From Guptibacillus spartinae (GTDB taxonomy: Bacteria; Bacillota; Bacilli; Bacillales; Guptibacillaceae): a stretch of DNA of 64,000 bases. Positions 8,772-20,291 of the stretch are shown piece after piece. A model generated the notes under the pieces. It saw nothing but the letters and a program-made list of their open reading frames with translations. It made no database searches and was not told where the DNA came from. The stretch spans positions 62,001 to 126,000 of the forward strand of contig NZ_JAQQWU010000012.1 in NCBI RefSeq assembly GCF_028610625.1, in the 5' to 3' direction. Position 1 is the stretch's first letter; every line of letters begins with the position of its first letter. The position numbers and the translations under genes were made by a program.

Positions 8772-10169
8772 TTAACCGATTGAACCTTCCATCTCGAATT
8801 TAATGAGACGGTTCATTTCAACCGCATATTCCATAGGAAGTTCTTTCGTAAATGGCTCGATAAAGCCCATTACGATCATTTCAGTTGCTTCTTCTTCAGA
8901 TACGCCGCGGCTCATCAGATAGAAGAGCTGCTCTTCAGAAACCTTCGATACTTTCGCTTCGTGTTCAAGTGAAATGTTATCGTTTAGGATTTCATTGTAA
9001 GGAATTGTATCAGAAGTAGACTCGTTATCCATGATAAGCGTATCACACTCAACGTTTGAGCGAGCACCTTCCGCTTTACGGCCAAAGTGAACGATACCAC
9101 GGTAAGTTACTTTACCGCCTTGTTTCGAAATCGACTTCGAAACGATTGTAGAAGACGTATTAGGAGCTAAATGAATCATTTTAGCGCCTGCATCCTGGTG
9201 CTGACCTTTACCTGCAAGAGCGATTGAAAGCGTCATACCCCGAGCGCCTTCACCCTTTAAGATAACAGCTGGATACTTCATTGTCAGTTTAGATCCGATG
9301 TTACCATCGATCCATTCCATCGTTGCATTTTCTTCCGCAACTGCACGCTTCGTCACAAGGTTAAACACGTTGTTAGCCCAGTTCTGAATCGTCGTATATC
9401 GGCAGTAGGCATCCTTCTTAACAATAATCTCAACTACAGCACTGTGTAGAGAGTTCGTTGTGTAAACAGGAGCTGTACACCCTTCAACGTAATGCACAGA
9501 AGAACCTTCATCAGCGATGATAAGCGTACGCTCAAACTGTCCCATATTCTCAGAGTTAATACGGAAGTATGCTTGTAGTGGTGTATCCACCTTCACACCT
9601 TTTGGTACGTAGATGAACGATCCACCTGACCATACAGCCGAGTTAAGAGCAGAGAACTTGTTATCCGTAGGAGGAATTGTTTTTGCAAAGTACTCTCTGA
9701 AGATGTCTTCATTTTCTTTAAGAGCCGTATCGGTATCTTTAAAGACAATCCCCATATTCTCAAGGTCTTCTTGCATGTTGTGATACACAACTTCTGATTC
9801 ATACTGTGCAGAAACACCTGCAAGGTATTTTTGCTCCGCTTCAGGAATACCTAACTTATCAAACGTAGCTTTGATTTCCTCAGGCACTTCATCCCATGAA
9901 CGTTCAGATTTCTCAGAAGGCTTTACGTAGTACGTAATTTCATCAAAATCAAGATCAGCAAGGTTTCCGCCCCATTGAGGCATCGGCATGCTGTAAAAAT
10001 GCTCAAGCGATTTCAAGCGGAAATCAAGCATCCACTGAGGTTCATCCTTCATGCGAGAAATTTCTTTTACAATTTCAGGAGTTAACCCGCGCTCTGAGCG
10101 GAATATCGAAACGTCTTTATCACTAAAACCATACTGGTATTCGCCAACTTCAGGCATTTTTTTAGCCAT
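8772..10169 (-). CDS. sufB: Fe-S cluster assembly scaffold SufB
   Basis: The 465-residue SufB is the core scaffold of the SufBCD complex, on which Fe-S clusters are built in the cytosol. Family landmarks are the N-terminal [19 protein letters not shown], the beta-helix region with [11 protein letters not shown], and the conserved end [20 protein letters not shown]. The start at 10169 ([11 protein letters not shown]) follows AAGGAGGG. An upstream extension of the frame lacks conservation and a suitable site. It is the last gene of sufCDSUB, followed directly by a terminator. Confidence 0.95.
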   Translation of the reverse strand: MAKKMPEVGEYQYGFSDKDVSIFRSERGLTPEIVKEISRMKDEPQWMLDFRLKSLEHFYSMPMPQWGGNLADLDFDEITYYVKPSEKSERSWDEVPEEIKATFDKLGIPEAEQKYLAGVSAQYESEVVYHNMQEDLENMGIVFKDTDTALKENEDIFREYFAKTIPPTDNKFSALNSAVWSGGSFIYVPKGVKVDTPLQAYFRINSENMGQFERTLIIADEGSSVHYVEGCTAPVYTTNSLHSAVVEIIVKKDAYCRYTTIQNWANNVFNLVTKRAVAEENATMEWIDGNIGSKLTMKYPAVILKGEGARGMTLSIALAGKGQHQDAGAKMIHLAPNTSSTIVSKSISKQGGKVTYRGIVHFGRKAEGARSNVECDTLIMDNESTSDTIPYNEILNDNISLEHEAKVSKVSEEQLFYLMSRGVSEEEATEMIVMGFIEPFTKELPMEYAVEMNRLIKFEMEGSIG

Positions 10170-10270
10170 TCTATTTCCCTCCTTGACATTACACATGTCA
10201 GTGTTTGGCTGTTGTTCTCTTTCCATCATTCTAGTATGAATAAGAATGGATGACAACACCTGGAAGCGGG

Positions 10271-11927
<1,657 letters not shown>

Positions 11928-13235
11928 TTAATTAACTTTCCCTTCAGTAACCTCTACCGCACGTTTACGAACGCCCTCAATTGGAAGTTCATTAATAACT
12001 GGAGCTAGGAAACCGTGGATGATCAAACGTTCAGCTTCTTGACGAGAGATTCCGCGACTTTGCAAGTAATAAAGCTGAACTGGATCAACTTTACCAACGG
12101 ATGCAGCGTGGCCTGCCATAACATCGTCTTCATCAATAAGAAGAATTGGGTTTGCATCCCCACGCGCTTTCTCATTCATCATAAGAACACGCTGAGTTTG
12201 CTCACCGTTTGACTTTTTCGCACCATGTTCAATCTTCGTTACGCCGTTAAAGATGGCGCTCGCACTATCTTTTTGAACACCGTGTACAAGAAGAACACCT
12301 TCAGAATTTTGTCCGTGATGGAAGATCTGATTTGTGAAGTTCTGGCTCTGACTTCCGCGACCAATCGTTACTGTCTTAGAATCAGCATAAGAACCATCAC
12401 CAATAAGGTGTGTTGTATTAGTAGAAACCGTGTTACCATCGTTCATTTGAGCGAGAGCCCAATCAACTTTACCGTCACGCGCTACGTTTGCACGGCGGTT
12501 AACGTAAGTTGTCACACCTGTTGCAAGGTTATCTACCGCACCAAACGTGACACGTGCATTTTGACCGACATGAACTTCAGCAATAAGGTTCGCAACTGAC
12601 TCCACATCGTGACCATATGATAAGTAGTTCTCAACATACGTCACAGAGCTATTGTCCTCTGCTACGATAATCACGTGATTGAATAACCCAGCTTCAGGAT
12701 CTTCTTGCCAGTATAGTGCTTGAATTGGCACTTCAATTTCAACGTTTCGAGGTACGTACAAGAAAGTACCGCTATTAAGAAGAGCAGCGTGAACGGCAGT
12801 TAAGCGATTCTCATCTACTTTCATGACGTCTTTCATGAAGTACTTCTCAACAAGATCACCGTGATTTTGAAGAGCAGTTTGTATATCTGTGAAAATCACA
12901 CCTTGTTCTTTTAGATCATTTGATAGCTGACTAAAAACAGGTGTTGAATTACGATGCACAAGAAGATTTCCTGACTGTTGATCTTTGGCAACAAGATCGC
13001 GTACATCTTCAGGAAGATCATCAAGTGATGAAATCGCTTCTCCAGCAACATCATGTTTAAATGAAGTAAAGTTCCACTTATCGATTTTTGTTTTATCAGG
13101 TTTTGGCATCGGAAGGTTCTCTGACTTCTCTAACGCTTTCTGGCGGAGAGCAGTCATCCACTTCGGTTCCTGACACTTTTCTGAATAAGCTTTAATGTAT
13201 TCTTGATCGAATGCAATTTTCGTATCCACTGACAT
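11928..13235 (-). CDS. sufD: Fe-S cluster assembly protein SufD
   Basis: This 435-residue SufB paralogue forms the SufBCD complex with SufB and the SufC ATPase. It shows the shared C-terminal block MAGHAASVGKVDPVQLYYLQ and GISRQEAERLIIHGFLAP. I placed the start at the ATG at 13235 because the AAGGAGG site is 6 bases from it. The ATG two codons earlier touches the site directly. It sits between sufC and sufS with no spacer to sufS. Confidence 0.94.
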   Translation of the reverse strand: MSVDTKIAFDQEYIKAYSEKCQEPKWMTALRQKALEKSENLPMPKPDKTKIDKWNFTSFKHDVAGEAISSLDDLPEDVRDLVAKDQQSGNLLVHRNSTPVFSQLSNDLKEQGVIFTDIQTALQNHGDLVEKYFMKDVMKVDENRLTAVHAALLNSGTFLYVPRNVEIEVPIQALYWQEDPEAGLFNHVIIVAEDNSSVTYVENYLSYGHDVESVANLIAEVHVGQNARVTFGAVDNLATGVTTYVNRRANVARDGKVDWALAQMNDGNTVSTNTTHLIGDGSYADSKTVTIGRGSQSQNFTNQIFHHGQNSEGVLLVHGVQKDSASAIFNGVTKIEHGAKKSNGEQTQRVLMMNEKARGDANPILLIDEDDVMAGHAASVGKVDPVQLYYLQSRGISRQEAERLIIHGFLAPVINELPIEGVRKRAVEVTEGKVN

Positions 13236-13253
13236 TGTCATCCTCCTTACTGC

Positions 13254-14039
13254 TTACGCTTCTTGACCAACTGTTTCGTCTTTAATGCCAAGTTCTTCTT
13301 TAATCCAATCATAGCCTTCTGCTTCAAGGCGCTGTGCTAGTTCAGCACCACCAGATTTCACAATACGACCTTGCATCATTACGTGTACTTTGTCCGGTGT
13401 AATGTAATTCAACAGACGCTGATAGTGAGTGATAATTAAGCAACCGAAGCTTTCATTGCGCATTGCGTTTACACCTTTAGAAACGACTTTAAGCGCATCG
13501 ATATCAAGACCGGAGTCAATTTCATCAAGAACAGCAATCTTTGGTTCAAGCATCATAAGCTGAAGAATTTCGTTACGCTTCTTTTCACCACCAGAGAAAC
13601 CTTCGTTTAGGTAACGCTGTGCAAATTCTTCACCCATATCAAGTTCAGCCATTTTGCCGTCTAGCTTTTTGATGAATTTCATTAGAGAAATTTCATCGCC
13701 TTCTTCACGACGAGCATTAATTGCAGAACGAAGGAAATCAGCGTTTGTTACGCCGCTTACTTCACTTGGGTACTGCATTGCAAGGAAGAGTCCAGCTTTT
13801 GCACGCTCATCAACTTCCATTTCAAGTACATCTTCATTATCAAGGAAGACACTGCCTTCAGTGATTTCGTATTTCGGATGGCCCATAATTGCTGAAGCTA
13901 AGGTAGATTTACCAGTACCGTTCGGCCCCATTACTGCGTGGATTTCTCCACCATTTATTTCAAGGTTTAATCCTTTGATAATCTCTTTTCCCTCAATGGA
14001 AACATGAAGATTCTCAATCTTTAGAGTTGATGCTGCCAT
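13254..14039 (-). CDS. sufC: Fe-S assembly ABC ATPase SufC
   Basis: This 261-residue ABC-type ATPase has Walker [10 protein letters not shown], signature FSGGEKKR and Walker [13 protein letters not shown] followed by the H-loop [10 protein letters not shown]. SufC powers conformational change of SufBCD and is cytosolic, not part of a membrane transporter. It is the first gene of the operon. A sigma-A promoter lies at 14080-14107. Confidence 0.95.
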   Translation of the reverse strand: MAASTLKIENLHVSIEGKEIIKGLNLEINGGEIHAVMGPNGTGKSTLASAIMGHPKYEITEGSVFLDNEDVLEMEVDERAKAGLFLAMQYPSEVSGVTNADFLRSAINARREEGDEISLMKFIKKLDGKMAELDMGEEFAQRYLNEGFSGGEKKRNEILQLMMLEPKIAVLDEIDSGLDIDALKVVSKGVNAMRNESFGCLIITHYQRLLNYITPDKVHVMMQGRIVKSGGAELAQRLEAEGYDWIKEELGIKDETVGQEA

Positions 14040-14079
14040 TTGTGAATACCTCCAATAACGTTTATACTATTCCTTCCTT

Positions 14080-14107
14080 ATTGTAGTACCTATAAGGTGT
14101 ATGTCAA
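14080..14107 (-). promoter_or_regulatory. Sigma-A promoter of sufCDSUB
   Basis: TTGACA (14102-14107) and TACAAT (14080-14085) on the minus strand are 16 bases apart, about 40 bases from the sufC start. Confidence 0.7.
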
Positions 14108-14325
14108 GGAATGTGTGCTGAGTCATTCTCAATCTATTTTCATTCTTATTTTATAACAAATCCAAACTATTATCAAGGAACGCAGGGATCATACTTTCTA
14201 GCGTTCGCTAGGAATTGGATTGCTATTCAAAATGAGAATGAATCGTCAATTTTTTCGTTTCATACCCTTCTTAGCCTACCATTTAATCCATACACCTACA
14301 ACGGAATCAGCGAGAAAGCTTCATA

Positions 14326-14356
14326 CAAAAAAACCAGTCTAAAGAGACTGGTTTTC
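14326..14356 (-). terminator. Terminator after the 58-codon ORF
   Basis: An 11-bp stem (14330-14340 with 14345-14355) with an AAAG loop is followed on the minus strand by seven T. It is well placed for the small ORF ending at 14386. Confidence 0.82.
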
Positions 14357-14385
14357 TATAGGTCATCGTTATATTGGATGCTGAT

Positions 14386-14562
14386 TCATCTAGATAGTTT
14401 ACGGTCGAATTCACTAACCATTTTGAGACTCCGACGGTGATCCATCTCACGCTCTTTTTCGACTTGCATTCGCTTGTTGAAATTTTGGCTATATTCCGCA
14501 TAACCTACTCCGTGAGACTGGTACATCGCCTTTTCCATTTCAGGTGTGTGGTTTAACCGCAT
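14386..14562 (-). CDS. Small charged protein, unknown (58 aa)
   Basis: This frame encodes 58 residues starting MRLNHTPEMEKAMYQ and ending SEFDRKLSR. It is strongly charged (many Lys, Arg, Glu), with no membrane segment and no family I recognise. A good intrinsic terminator follows 30 bases downstream on the same strand, which supports a real transcription unit. The weak point is initiation: AAAGGA lies about 20 bases before the ATG, and only ATT codons stand at normal distance. It lies between sufC and yurZ; the rest of 14108-14790 shows no other gene. Confidence 0.5.
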   Translation of the reverse strand: MRLNHTPEMEKAMYQSHGVGYAEYSQNFNKRMQVEKEREMDHRRSLKMVSEFDRKLSR

Positions 14563-14791
14563 GGGGCTAATAATGAATCAATCCTTTCGATATCGTTTTA
14601 CTTACAAGAAATACTTTATCACGTTACATCAACAGTCCACAAACAGCATATGAAGGGATGAGAGCGCGTGAAGAAGGATAAAACTTGTTCTGAATAGTTA
14701 AAAAACATCGGTTCTTATCTTTTCTTCCAAATCCATCCTCATTCACTTTATCTAAACCATTGCCTATATTATAGGAAGAAACTCGGCATCG

Positions 14792-15163
14792 TTAGTGCTT
14801 CGGCTGGTTTAAATCCTTCATACATTCTTGTACGAGAGTAACGGCCTGGCTCATAGCTGCCCCTCCGCCAAAGGCTGCAGTAACGCCTACCGTTTCAAGA
14901 ATCTCTTGCTCGGAGCATCCTTGATCTAGACATCCTTTCGTATGATAAATAATACAGTACTCATCCTGTGAAAAAATCGAAATTCCAAGAGCGATCATCT
15001 GCTTCTCTTTTTGACCTACTTCTCCCTCTTTAAAACAAGCTTCTGTAAACGCCGAATACTTTTTAGCAAGCTGCGGCATTTTTTCAGTAAACATCCCTAA
15101 TCCTTCTTTATAATCATGTAACGCTGCTTCTGCGAAATTGTTAAATTCCTGTTCCTGTTTCAA
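14792..15163 (-). CDS. yurZ: YurZ-like carboxymuconolactone decarboxylase/AhpD-fold protein
   Basis: This 123-residue protein of the CMD/AhpD-like fold contains the region AFTEACFKEGEVGQKEKQMI and an IIYHTKGCLDQGCSEQEI segment, where the family usually has a redox or catalytic Cys-His pair. Here the histidine of YHTKGC and nearby cysteines are present. Its function is unknown, possibly thiol-dependent. The start is TTG at 15163, 8 bases after AAGGAGG. It is located between the suf and met clusters as in B. subtilis. Confidence 0.8.
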   Translation of the reverse strand: MKQEQEFNNFAEAALHDYKEGLGMFTEKMPQLAKKYSAFTEACFKEGEVGQKEKQMIALGISIFSQDEYCIIYHTKGCLDQGCSEQEILETVGVTAAFGGGAAMSQAVTLVQECMKDLNQPKH

Positions 15164-15265
15164 AGCACAGGCCTCCTTTTATCATTATCATCCATACTAG
15201 TATGAGAAGTGGTTAACCATGCTATCCATCCTTTTCTTCAGAAATGTTTTTTTGTAGCGCTTACA

Positions 15266-15308
15266 TGTGATGTATGTCACACTCATTCCTATAGGGATAC
15301 GTTATGAT
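15266..15308 (+). promoter_or_regulatory. Fnr/Rex-like operator and -10 box of ldh
   Basis: TGTGATGTATGTCACA (15266-15281) is a TGTGA-N6-TCACA palindrome. The -10 TATGAT (15303-15308) has no good -35. With a start near 15315 the palindrome is centred at about -41.5, the usual activator position for Fnr-class proteins. The same pattern also resembles a Rex site. Confidence 0.55.
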
Positions 15309-15331
15309 GCATGTGTAGACAATATTTATGA

Positions 15332-16293
<962 letters not shown>

Positions 16294-16294
<1 letters not shown>

Positions 16295-16332
16295 AAAAAG
16301 GTTCTCTGCCACATTGGCAGAGAACCTTTTTG
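16294..16332. terminator. Bidirectional terminator between ldh and metQ
   Basis: A 15-bp stem (AAAGGTTCTCTGCCA with its complement) and a CAT loop are flanked by A and T runs, so it serves both converging transcripts. Confidence 0.88.
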
Positions 16333-16334
16333 CC

Positions 16335-17174
16335 TTATTCGTCTACTGGTACAACAGCACCATCATATTCTTCTTCGATAAAGCTTTGAATTTCATCAGA
16401 ATGTAGCACGTCTACTAATGCTTGAATGGCTTCGTTATCTTCATCACCTTTGTTCACCGTAATCACGTTAACGTAAGGTGAGTCTGAATCTTCAAGAGCA
16501 ATAGCATCTTCTTGGGGATTTAGCCCTGCATCAATGGCATAGTTTGTGTTAATCATAACAGCATCGCCTTCACCTTGCTGGTAGATCTGTGGAAGAAGGG
16601 AAGCTTCTACGTCTGTCTTGAATTCAATGTTCTTCGGATTTTCAGCAATATCTTCTACTGTTGCATCAGAAGCCTTGACGCCTTCTTTTAGGGTAATTAA
16701 TCCTTGTGCTTCAAGTAAAGAAAGCATACGGCCATGGTCAGAAACTGAGTTACTCATAATGATCTGAGCACCATCTGGAAGCTCATCTAAGCTCTTATAA
16801 TCCTGTGAATAAACACCGATTGGCTCAATGTGAATGCCGCCAGCGTTAACAAAATCATAATTATCGTTTTCTTCCATTTGTAACTCCATATAAGGAATCG
16901 TTTGGAAGTAGTTTGCATCTAATTCACCATTCGCAAGTGTCTTATTCGGTAGAATGTAATCCTGGAACGTTTTAATTTCTAGTTCTACACCTTTTTCTTC
17001 AAGCATCGGTTTTGCTTTTTCAAGAATTTCAGCGTGTGGAATGTTTGATGCACCTACTACGATTTTCTTTGAATCTTCGCCGTCACTAGAACTTTCGCTG
17101 TTTCCACCATTGTTACCACAAGCGGCAAGTACAGCAAGTGTAAGTACTGCAATTAGGGTTAAAAATTTCTTCAT
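16335..17174 (-). CDS. metQ: Methionine ABC transporter substrate-binding lipoprotein MetQ
   Basis: This 279-residue NlpA/MetQ family binding protein has a lipoprotein signal peptide (MKKFLTLIAVLTLAVLAAC, with cleavage before the cysteine), so it is anchored outside the membrane. The mature part has the family blocks VVGASNIPHAEIL and SNSVSDHGRML. It delivers methionine to MetNP. The start at 17174 follows AGAGGAGAG; a longer frame overlaps the metP stop codon. It is the last gene of metN-metP-metQ, controlled by the SAM-I leader. Confidence 0.93.
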   Translation of the reverse strand: MKKFLTLIAVLTLAVLAACGNNGGNSESSSDGEDSKKIVVGASNIPHAEILEKAKPMLEEKGVELEIKTFQDYILPNKTLANGELDANYFQTIPYMELQMEENDNYDFVNAGGIHIEPIGVYSQDYKSLDELPDGAQIIMSNSVSDHGRMLSLLEAQGLITLKEGVKASDATVEDIAENPKNIEFKTDVEASLLPQIYQQGEGDAVMINTNYAIDAGLNPQEDAIALEDSDSPYVNVITVNKGDEDNEAIQALVDVLHSDEIQSFIEEEYDGAVVPVDE

Positions 17175-17194
17175 GGTTTTCTCTCCTCTTTTCA

Positions 17195-17863
17195 TTATCT
17201 TTTATCGATGACTCGCGTTGCTAAATCTCCAGCAATCTGAAGGATCGCCACAATGACCAATATTAAAACTGTCGCAACGAGCGTTACGTCAGGATTATTT
17301 CTTTGGAACCCTTCAAGATAGGCGAGGTTTCCAAGTCCACCTGCACCAACCACACCAGCCATTGCGGTGTAGCTGACAAGTGCAATCGCTGTAACTGTAA
17401 TACCGGAAATGAGGGCTGGCATTGCTTCAGGAAGAAGAACTTTGAAAATAATTTCCCCGTTTGATGCGCCCATTGATTGAGAAGCTTCAATCACTCCTTT
17501 GTCCACTTCTCGTAGAGCAATTTCAACCATTCGTGCATAAAACGGTGCTGCACCTGCAATAAGTGCTGGTAGAGCTGCATTCGCGCCAAGCATTGTTCCA
17601 ATAATATAAACAGAAAGTGGAATGAGTAAAATGATTAATATGATAAAAGGGATGGAGCGGAATAAGTTTACGATTCCAGCAATAATGCTATTGATAAATT
17701 TATTTTCCCATATATTCCCTCTTCCAGTTAGAAATAATAATAGTCCGAGAATAATACCGAGAATAAACGTTGCTAGAACCGAGATTGCCGTCATATAAGC
17801 TGTTTGAACGGTAGCTTCCCACATCGATTCCCAGTTCACATTCGGAAAAAGTGATTCAACCAT
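17195..17863 (-). CDS. metP: Methionine ABC transporter permease MetP
   Basis: This 222-residue MetI-type permease has about five membrane helices and the EAA loop region (EASQSMGASNGEIIFKVLLPEA), which docks the MetN ATPase. It overlaps metN by 8 bases, and its TAA overlaps the region just before metQ, so the three are coupled. It forms the transmembrane channel for methionine import. Confidence 0.93.
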   Translation of the reverse strand: MVESLFPNVNWESMWEATVQTAYMTAISVLATFILGIILGLLLFLTGRGNIWENKFINSIIAGIVNLFRSIPFIILIILLIPLSVYIIGTMLGANAALPALIAGAAPFYARMVEIALREVDKGVIEASQSMGASNGEIIFKVLLPEAMPALISGITVTAIALVSYTAMAGVVGAGGLGNLAYLEGFQRNNPDVTLVATVLILVIVAILQIAGDLATRVIDKR

Positions 17864-18878
17864 TTGTAATCACCTCCGCTTCTACTCCTTGCTCACGAAC
17901 ATACTTCAGCGCACTTTCAACAACAGCCGGTTCTCCTTTAAGAAAGACAGAAAGCTTTCCATAAGGACCATCCTGCGTATGAGAGATTTTCCCCTGAATA
18001 ATATTTACTTCAATGTCAAATTGACGAATTAACTCTGTCACAAGCGGCGATCCCGTTTTCCCTTTTAGGAACGTAAATTGAACGAGTTCACCATCCTGAC
18101 TTGCTGCTAAATGTGCGATCGATTCCTTCATTTCTTCAGGTTCACTCAATTGATTCACGAAATCTTTCGTAATCTCTTCCTGTGGATGATGAAAGACTTC
18201 AAGCACGGAACCTTTCTCTACAACCCTGCCGTTCTCCATCACCGCCACTCGGTGACAGATTTTGCGAATAACGTGCATTTCATGAGTGATTAAAACGATT
18301 GTAAGACCTAACTTCTGATTAATTTCTGTTAGAAGCTCAAGAATACTATCGGTCGTTTTAGGATCTAGCGCAGATGTTGCTTCATCACAAAGGAGAACTT
18401 TAGGATTATTTGCGAGGGCTCTTGCAATACCAACTCGCTGCTTTTGTCCACCGCTTAGCTGTGACGGATAAGCCGCCTCTCTCCCTTCTAGTCCGACAAG
18501 TTTGATCAGTTCATCAACACGCTTCATGCGTTTTTCTTTAGGGACTCCGGATATCTCAAGAGGGAACGCGATGTTGTCGCGAACCGTTCGGGACCAAAGG
18601 ATATTAAAGTGTTGAAAAATCATGCCAATTTCTTGTCTCGCTGCACGAAGATCTTTTCCTTTTAGAGAAGATAAATTGTTCCCTGCCACCGTGACCGTAC
18701 CATCCGTCGGCCTCTCAAGCAGGTTGAGCATCCGAATTAGCGTACTCTTACCGGCACCACTGTATCCAATTACACCGAATATTTCGCCTTTTTTAATTGA
18801 AAGGTTAACATCTTTAACAGCGTCTACCTTCCCTGACTTCGAGAAGAAGGTTTTATTAATGCCTTTTAGCTCAATCAC
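17856..18878 (-). CDS. metN: Methionine ABC transporter ATPase MetN
   Basis: This 340-residue ABC ATPase has Walker A GYSGAGKST, signature LSGGQKQR, Walker B VLLCDEATSALD and H-loop LITHEMHV. The C-terminal NIL domain (about residues 265-340) binds methionine for feedback control in MetN homologues. I chose the GTG at 18878 (protein begins MIELKGINKTF), about 10 bases after AAAGGA. The GTG three codons upstream sits on the site. It is the first gene of the operon, behind a SAM-I riboswitch. Confidence 0.92.
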   Translation of the reverse strand: MIELKGINKTFFSKSGKVDAVKDVNLSIKKGEIFGVIGYSGAGKSTLIRMLNLLERPTDGTVTVAGNNLSSLKGKDLRAARQEIGMIFQHFNILWSRTVRDNIAFPLEISGVPKEKRMKRVDELIKLVGLEGREAAYPSQLSGGQKQRVGIARALANNPKVLLCDEATSALDPKTTDSILELLTEINQKLGLTIVLITHEMHVIRKICHRVAVMENGRVVEKGSVLEVFHHPQEEITKDFVNQLSEPEEMKESIAHLAASQDGELVQFTFLKGKTGSPLVTELIRQFDIEVNIIQGKISHTQDGPYGKLSVFLKGEPAVVESALKYVREQGVEAEVITNG

Positions 18879-18980
18879 ATGTCTCACATCCTTTATGCAT
18901 TTGCATGTTGTACCAGCTTCCTGAAAAGGACTTCAGTCCCATGCTTTCATTCTTTACCTTTAAGCACTTAAAAAAGTGAT

Positions 18981-19147
18981 ATAAAAAATGCCCTTCTACT
19001 TTGAGTAGAAAGGCATTTCATCGATCAATGTCTTCCTCTCATTTCTCAAAGCAATCGCTTTGCAGGAATTGGCACCTTTTCAAACGAGTCGTTTGACGGT
19101 TGCCGGGCTTCATAGGGCCAGTCCCTCCACCTCTCTGAATAAGAGAT
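18981..19147 (-). ncRNA. SAM-I riboswitch (S-box) of metNPQ
   Basis: The minus strand carries the S-box core: AGAGAGGTGGAGGGACTGG, CCCTATGAAGCCCGGCAACC, then AAAGGTGCCAATTCC. P1 closes at about 19034-19147. The terminator stem is at 18985-19018 with a T run to 18981. SAM binding favours termination, so metNPQ is on when SAM is low. Confidence 0.95.
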
Positions 19148-19190
19148 TATAAAATTGAAATTACTTTACTGTGGTTAAGTGCTAAATTGA

Positions 19191-19219
19191 ATTCTAGCAT
19201 GGTACTTTATGAGTGTCAA
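19191..19219 (-). promoter_or_regulatory. Sigma-A promoter of the metNPQ leader
   Basis: TTGACA (19214-19219) and TAGAAT (19191-19196) on the minus strand are 17 bases apart, about 40 bases before the riboswitch. Confidence 0.8.
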
Positions 19220-19273
19220 TTACTGAGCAAAAAGTCACAATAATCAAACATTATAACCTGGGATGAGCAAGAG

Positions 19274-19304
19274 AAAACCATCAGCTGATTCGCCTGATGG
19301 TTTT
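19274..19304 (-). terminator. Terminator at the end of the ilv-leu operon
   Basis: An 11-bp stem (AAAACCATCAG and its complement) overlaps the ilvA stop codon. The T run after it on the minus strand is short. Confidence 0.65.
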
Positions 19305-20291
19305 TGCTCGTTGAGAGAGCTGTTTGTATAGAGCTATTTTTTCAAGATCAGCGTTTCCTCCACTGACCACAGCACCAATTTTGCTCCCTTCTAAACGGTT
19401 TGATTTGCATAAAACAGCAGCAACTGATGCTGCTCCAGCACCTTCAACAAGTGTTTTATGCCTCTCGAGCATAAAGACAATTGCAGCGGCAATTTCTTCT
19501 TCAGAAACAGTCATCATATCGTCAACAAGCTCTTCGATAATTGGGTATGTGACTTTTCCTGCTTCCTTTACAGAAATGCCATCTGCAATTGATTTGACAG
19601 ATTGAAGAACGAGAGGACCAGTACCTTTAAACCGATTCCATGTCGCAGATGCTTCTGAAGCCTGAACGCCGATGATTTTCACATGCGGAAAGTATGTCTT
19701 AATCGCCATGGCCATTCCAGCTAATAATCCTCCACCTCCAACAGGGACGAGAATCGTATCTAAATCAGGACATTGTTGCATCATTTCAAGTGCAACTGTT
19801 CCTTGGCCAGCCATTACCTCAAGATCATCAAAGGCGTGAACAAAGGTGGCTCCTTTTTCAACACGTTCTCGATCTGCTCCCATAAACGCTTCGTTATACG
19901 ATTCTCCTTCAAGCACCACTTCTGCTCCATAAGCTCGGGTTGCCTCAACTTTGCTTGTTGGCGTGTGAATGGGCATATAGATTTTTGCTTTTATCCCACA
20001 CTCTCTTGCGGAAAGCGCTACTCCCTGAGCATGATTACCAGCGGAAGCTGCTACAATGCCTCGAGCTGCCTCAATATCTGTCAAAGATGCGACCTTGTTA
20101 TATGCACCTCGAAGTTTGAAGGAACCCGTTCGTTGGAGGTTTTCCATCTTCAAGAAGACATCTTTATTCGTATAATCATTAAGCGTGGTTGATTGCTGAA
20201 GTGGAGTCCTATGGACAGCCTCCAGCAAATTCTCCATCGCTTTTACGACATGAACGTTATATTTCTCCTGGTAATTCCCAACGTCATTCAC
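19281..20291 (-). CDS. ilvA: Threonine ammonia-lyase, short form without regulatory domain
   Basis: This 336-residue PLP enzyme deaminates threonine to 2-oxobutanoate, the first step to isoleucine. The PLP lysine is in TGSFKLRGAYN, with the phosphate-binding glycine loop VPVGGGGLLAGM. It lacks the C-terminal ACT-like domain of biosynthetic IlvA (B. subtilis IlvA is about 422 residues), so by size it resembles catabolic TdcB-type enzymes. Yet it is the last gene of the ilv-leu operon, which argues for a biosynthetic role. The GTG start at 20291 overlaps the leuD TGA (GTGA), suggesting translational coupling. The start is the least certain point. Confidence 0.87.
   Translation of the reverse strand: MNDVGNYQEKYNVHVVKAMENLLEAVHRTPLQQSTTLNDYTNKDVFLKMENLQRTGSFKLRGAYNKVASLTDIEAARGIVAASAGNHAQGVALSARECGIKAKIYMPIHTPTSKVEATRAYGAEVVLEGESYNEAFMGADRERVEKGATFVHAFDDLEVMAGQGTVALEMMQQCPDLDTILVPVGGGGLLAGMAMAIKTYFPHVKIIGVQASEASATWNRFKGTGPLVLQSVKSIADGISVKEAGKVTYPIIEELVDDMMTVSEEEIAAAIVFMLERHKTLVEGAGAASVAAVLCKSNRLEGSKIGAVVSGGNADLEKIALYKQLSQRAKTIRRIS

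Noticed and set aside
15178-15192. Fur-box-like repeats (GATAATGATAA) before yurZ
   Set aside because: Only part of the box is present and there is no inverted half.
15253-15265. cre-like sequence near ldh (TGTAGCGCTTACA)
   Set aside because: It is one base short of the 14-base cre consensus, so the match breaks in the middle.
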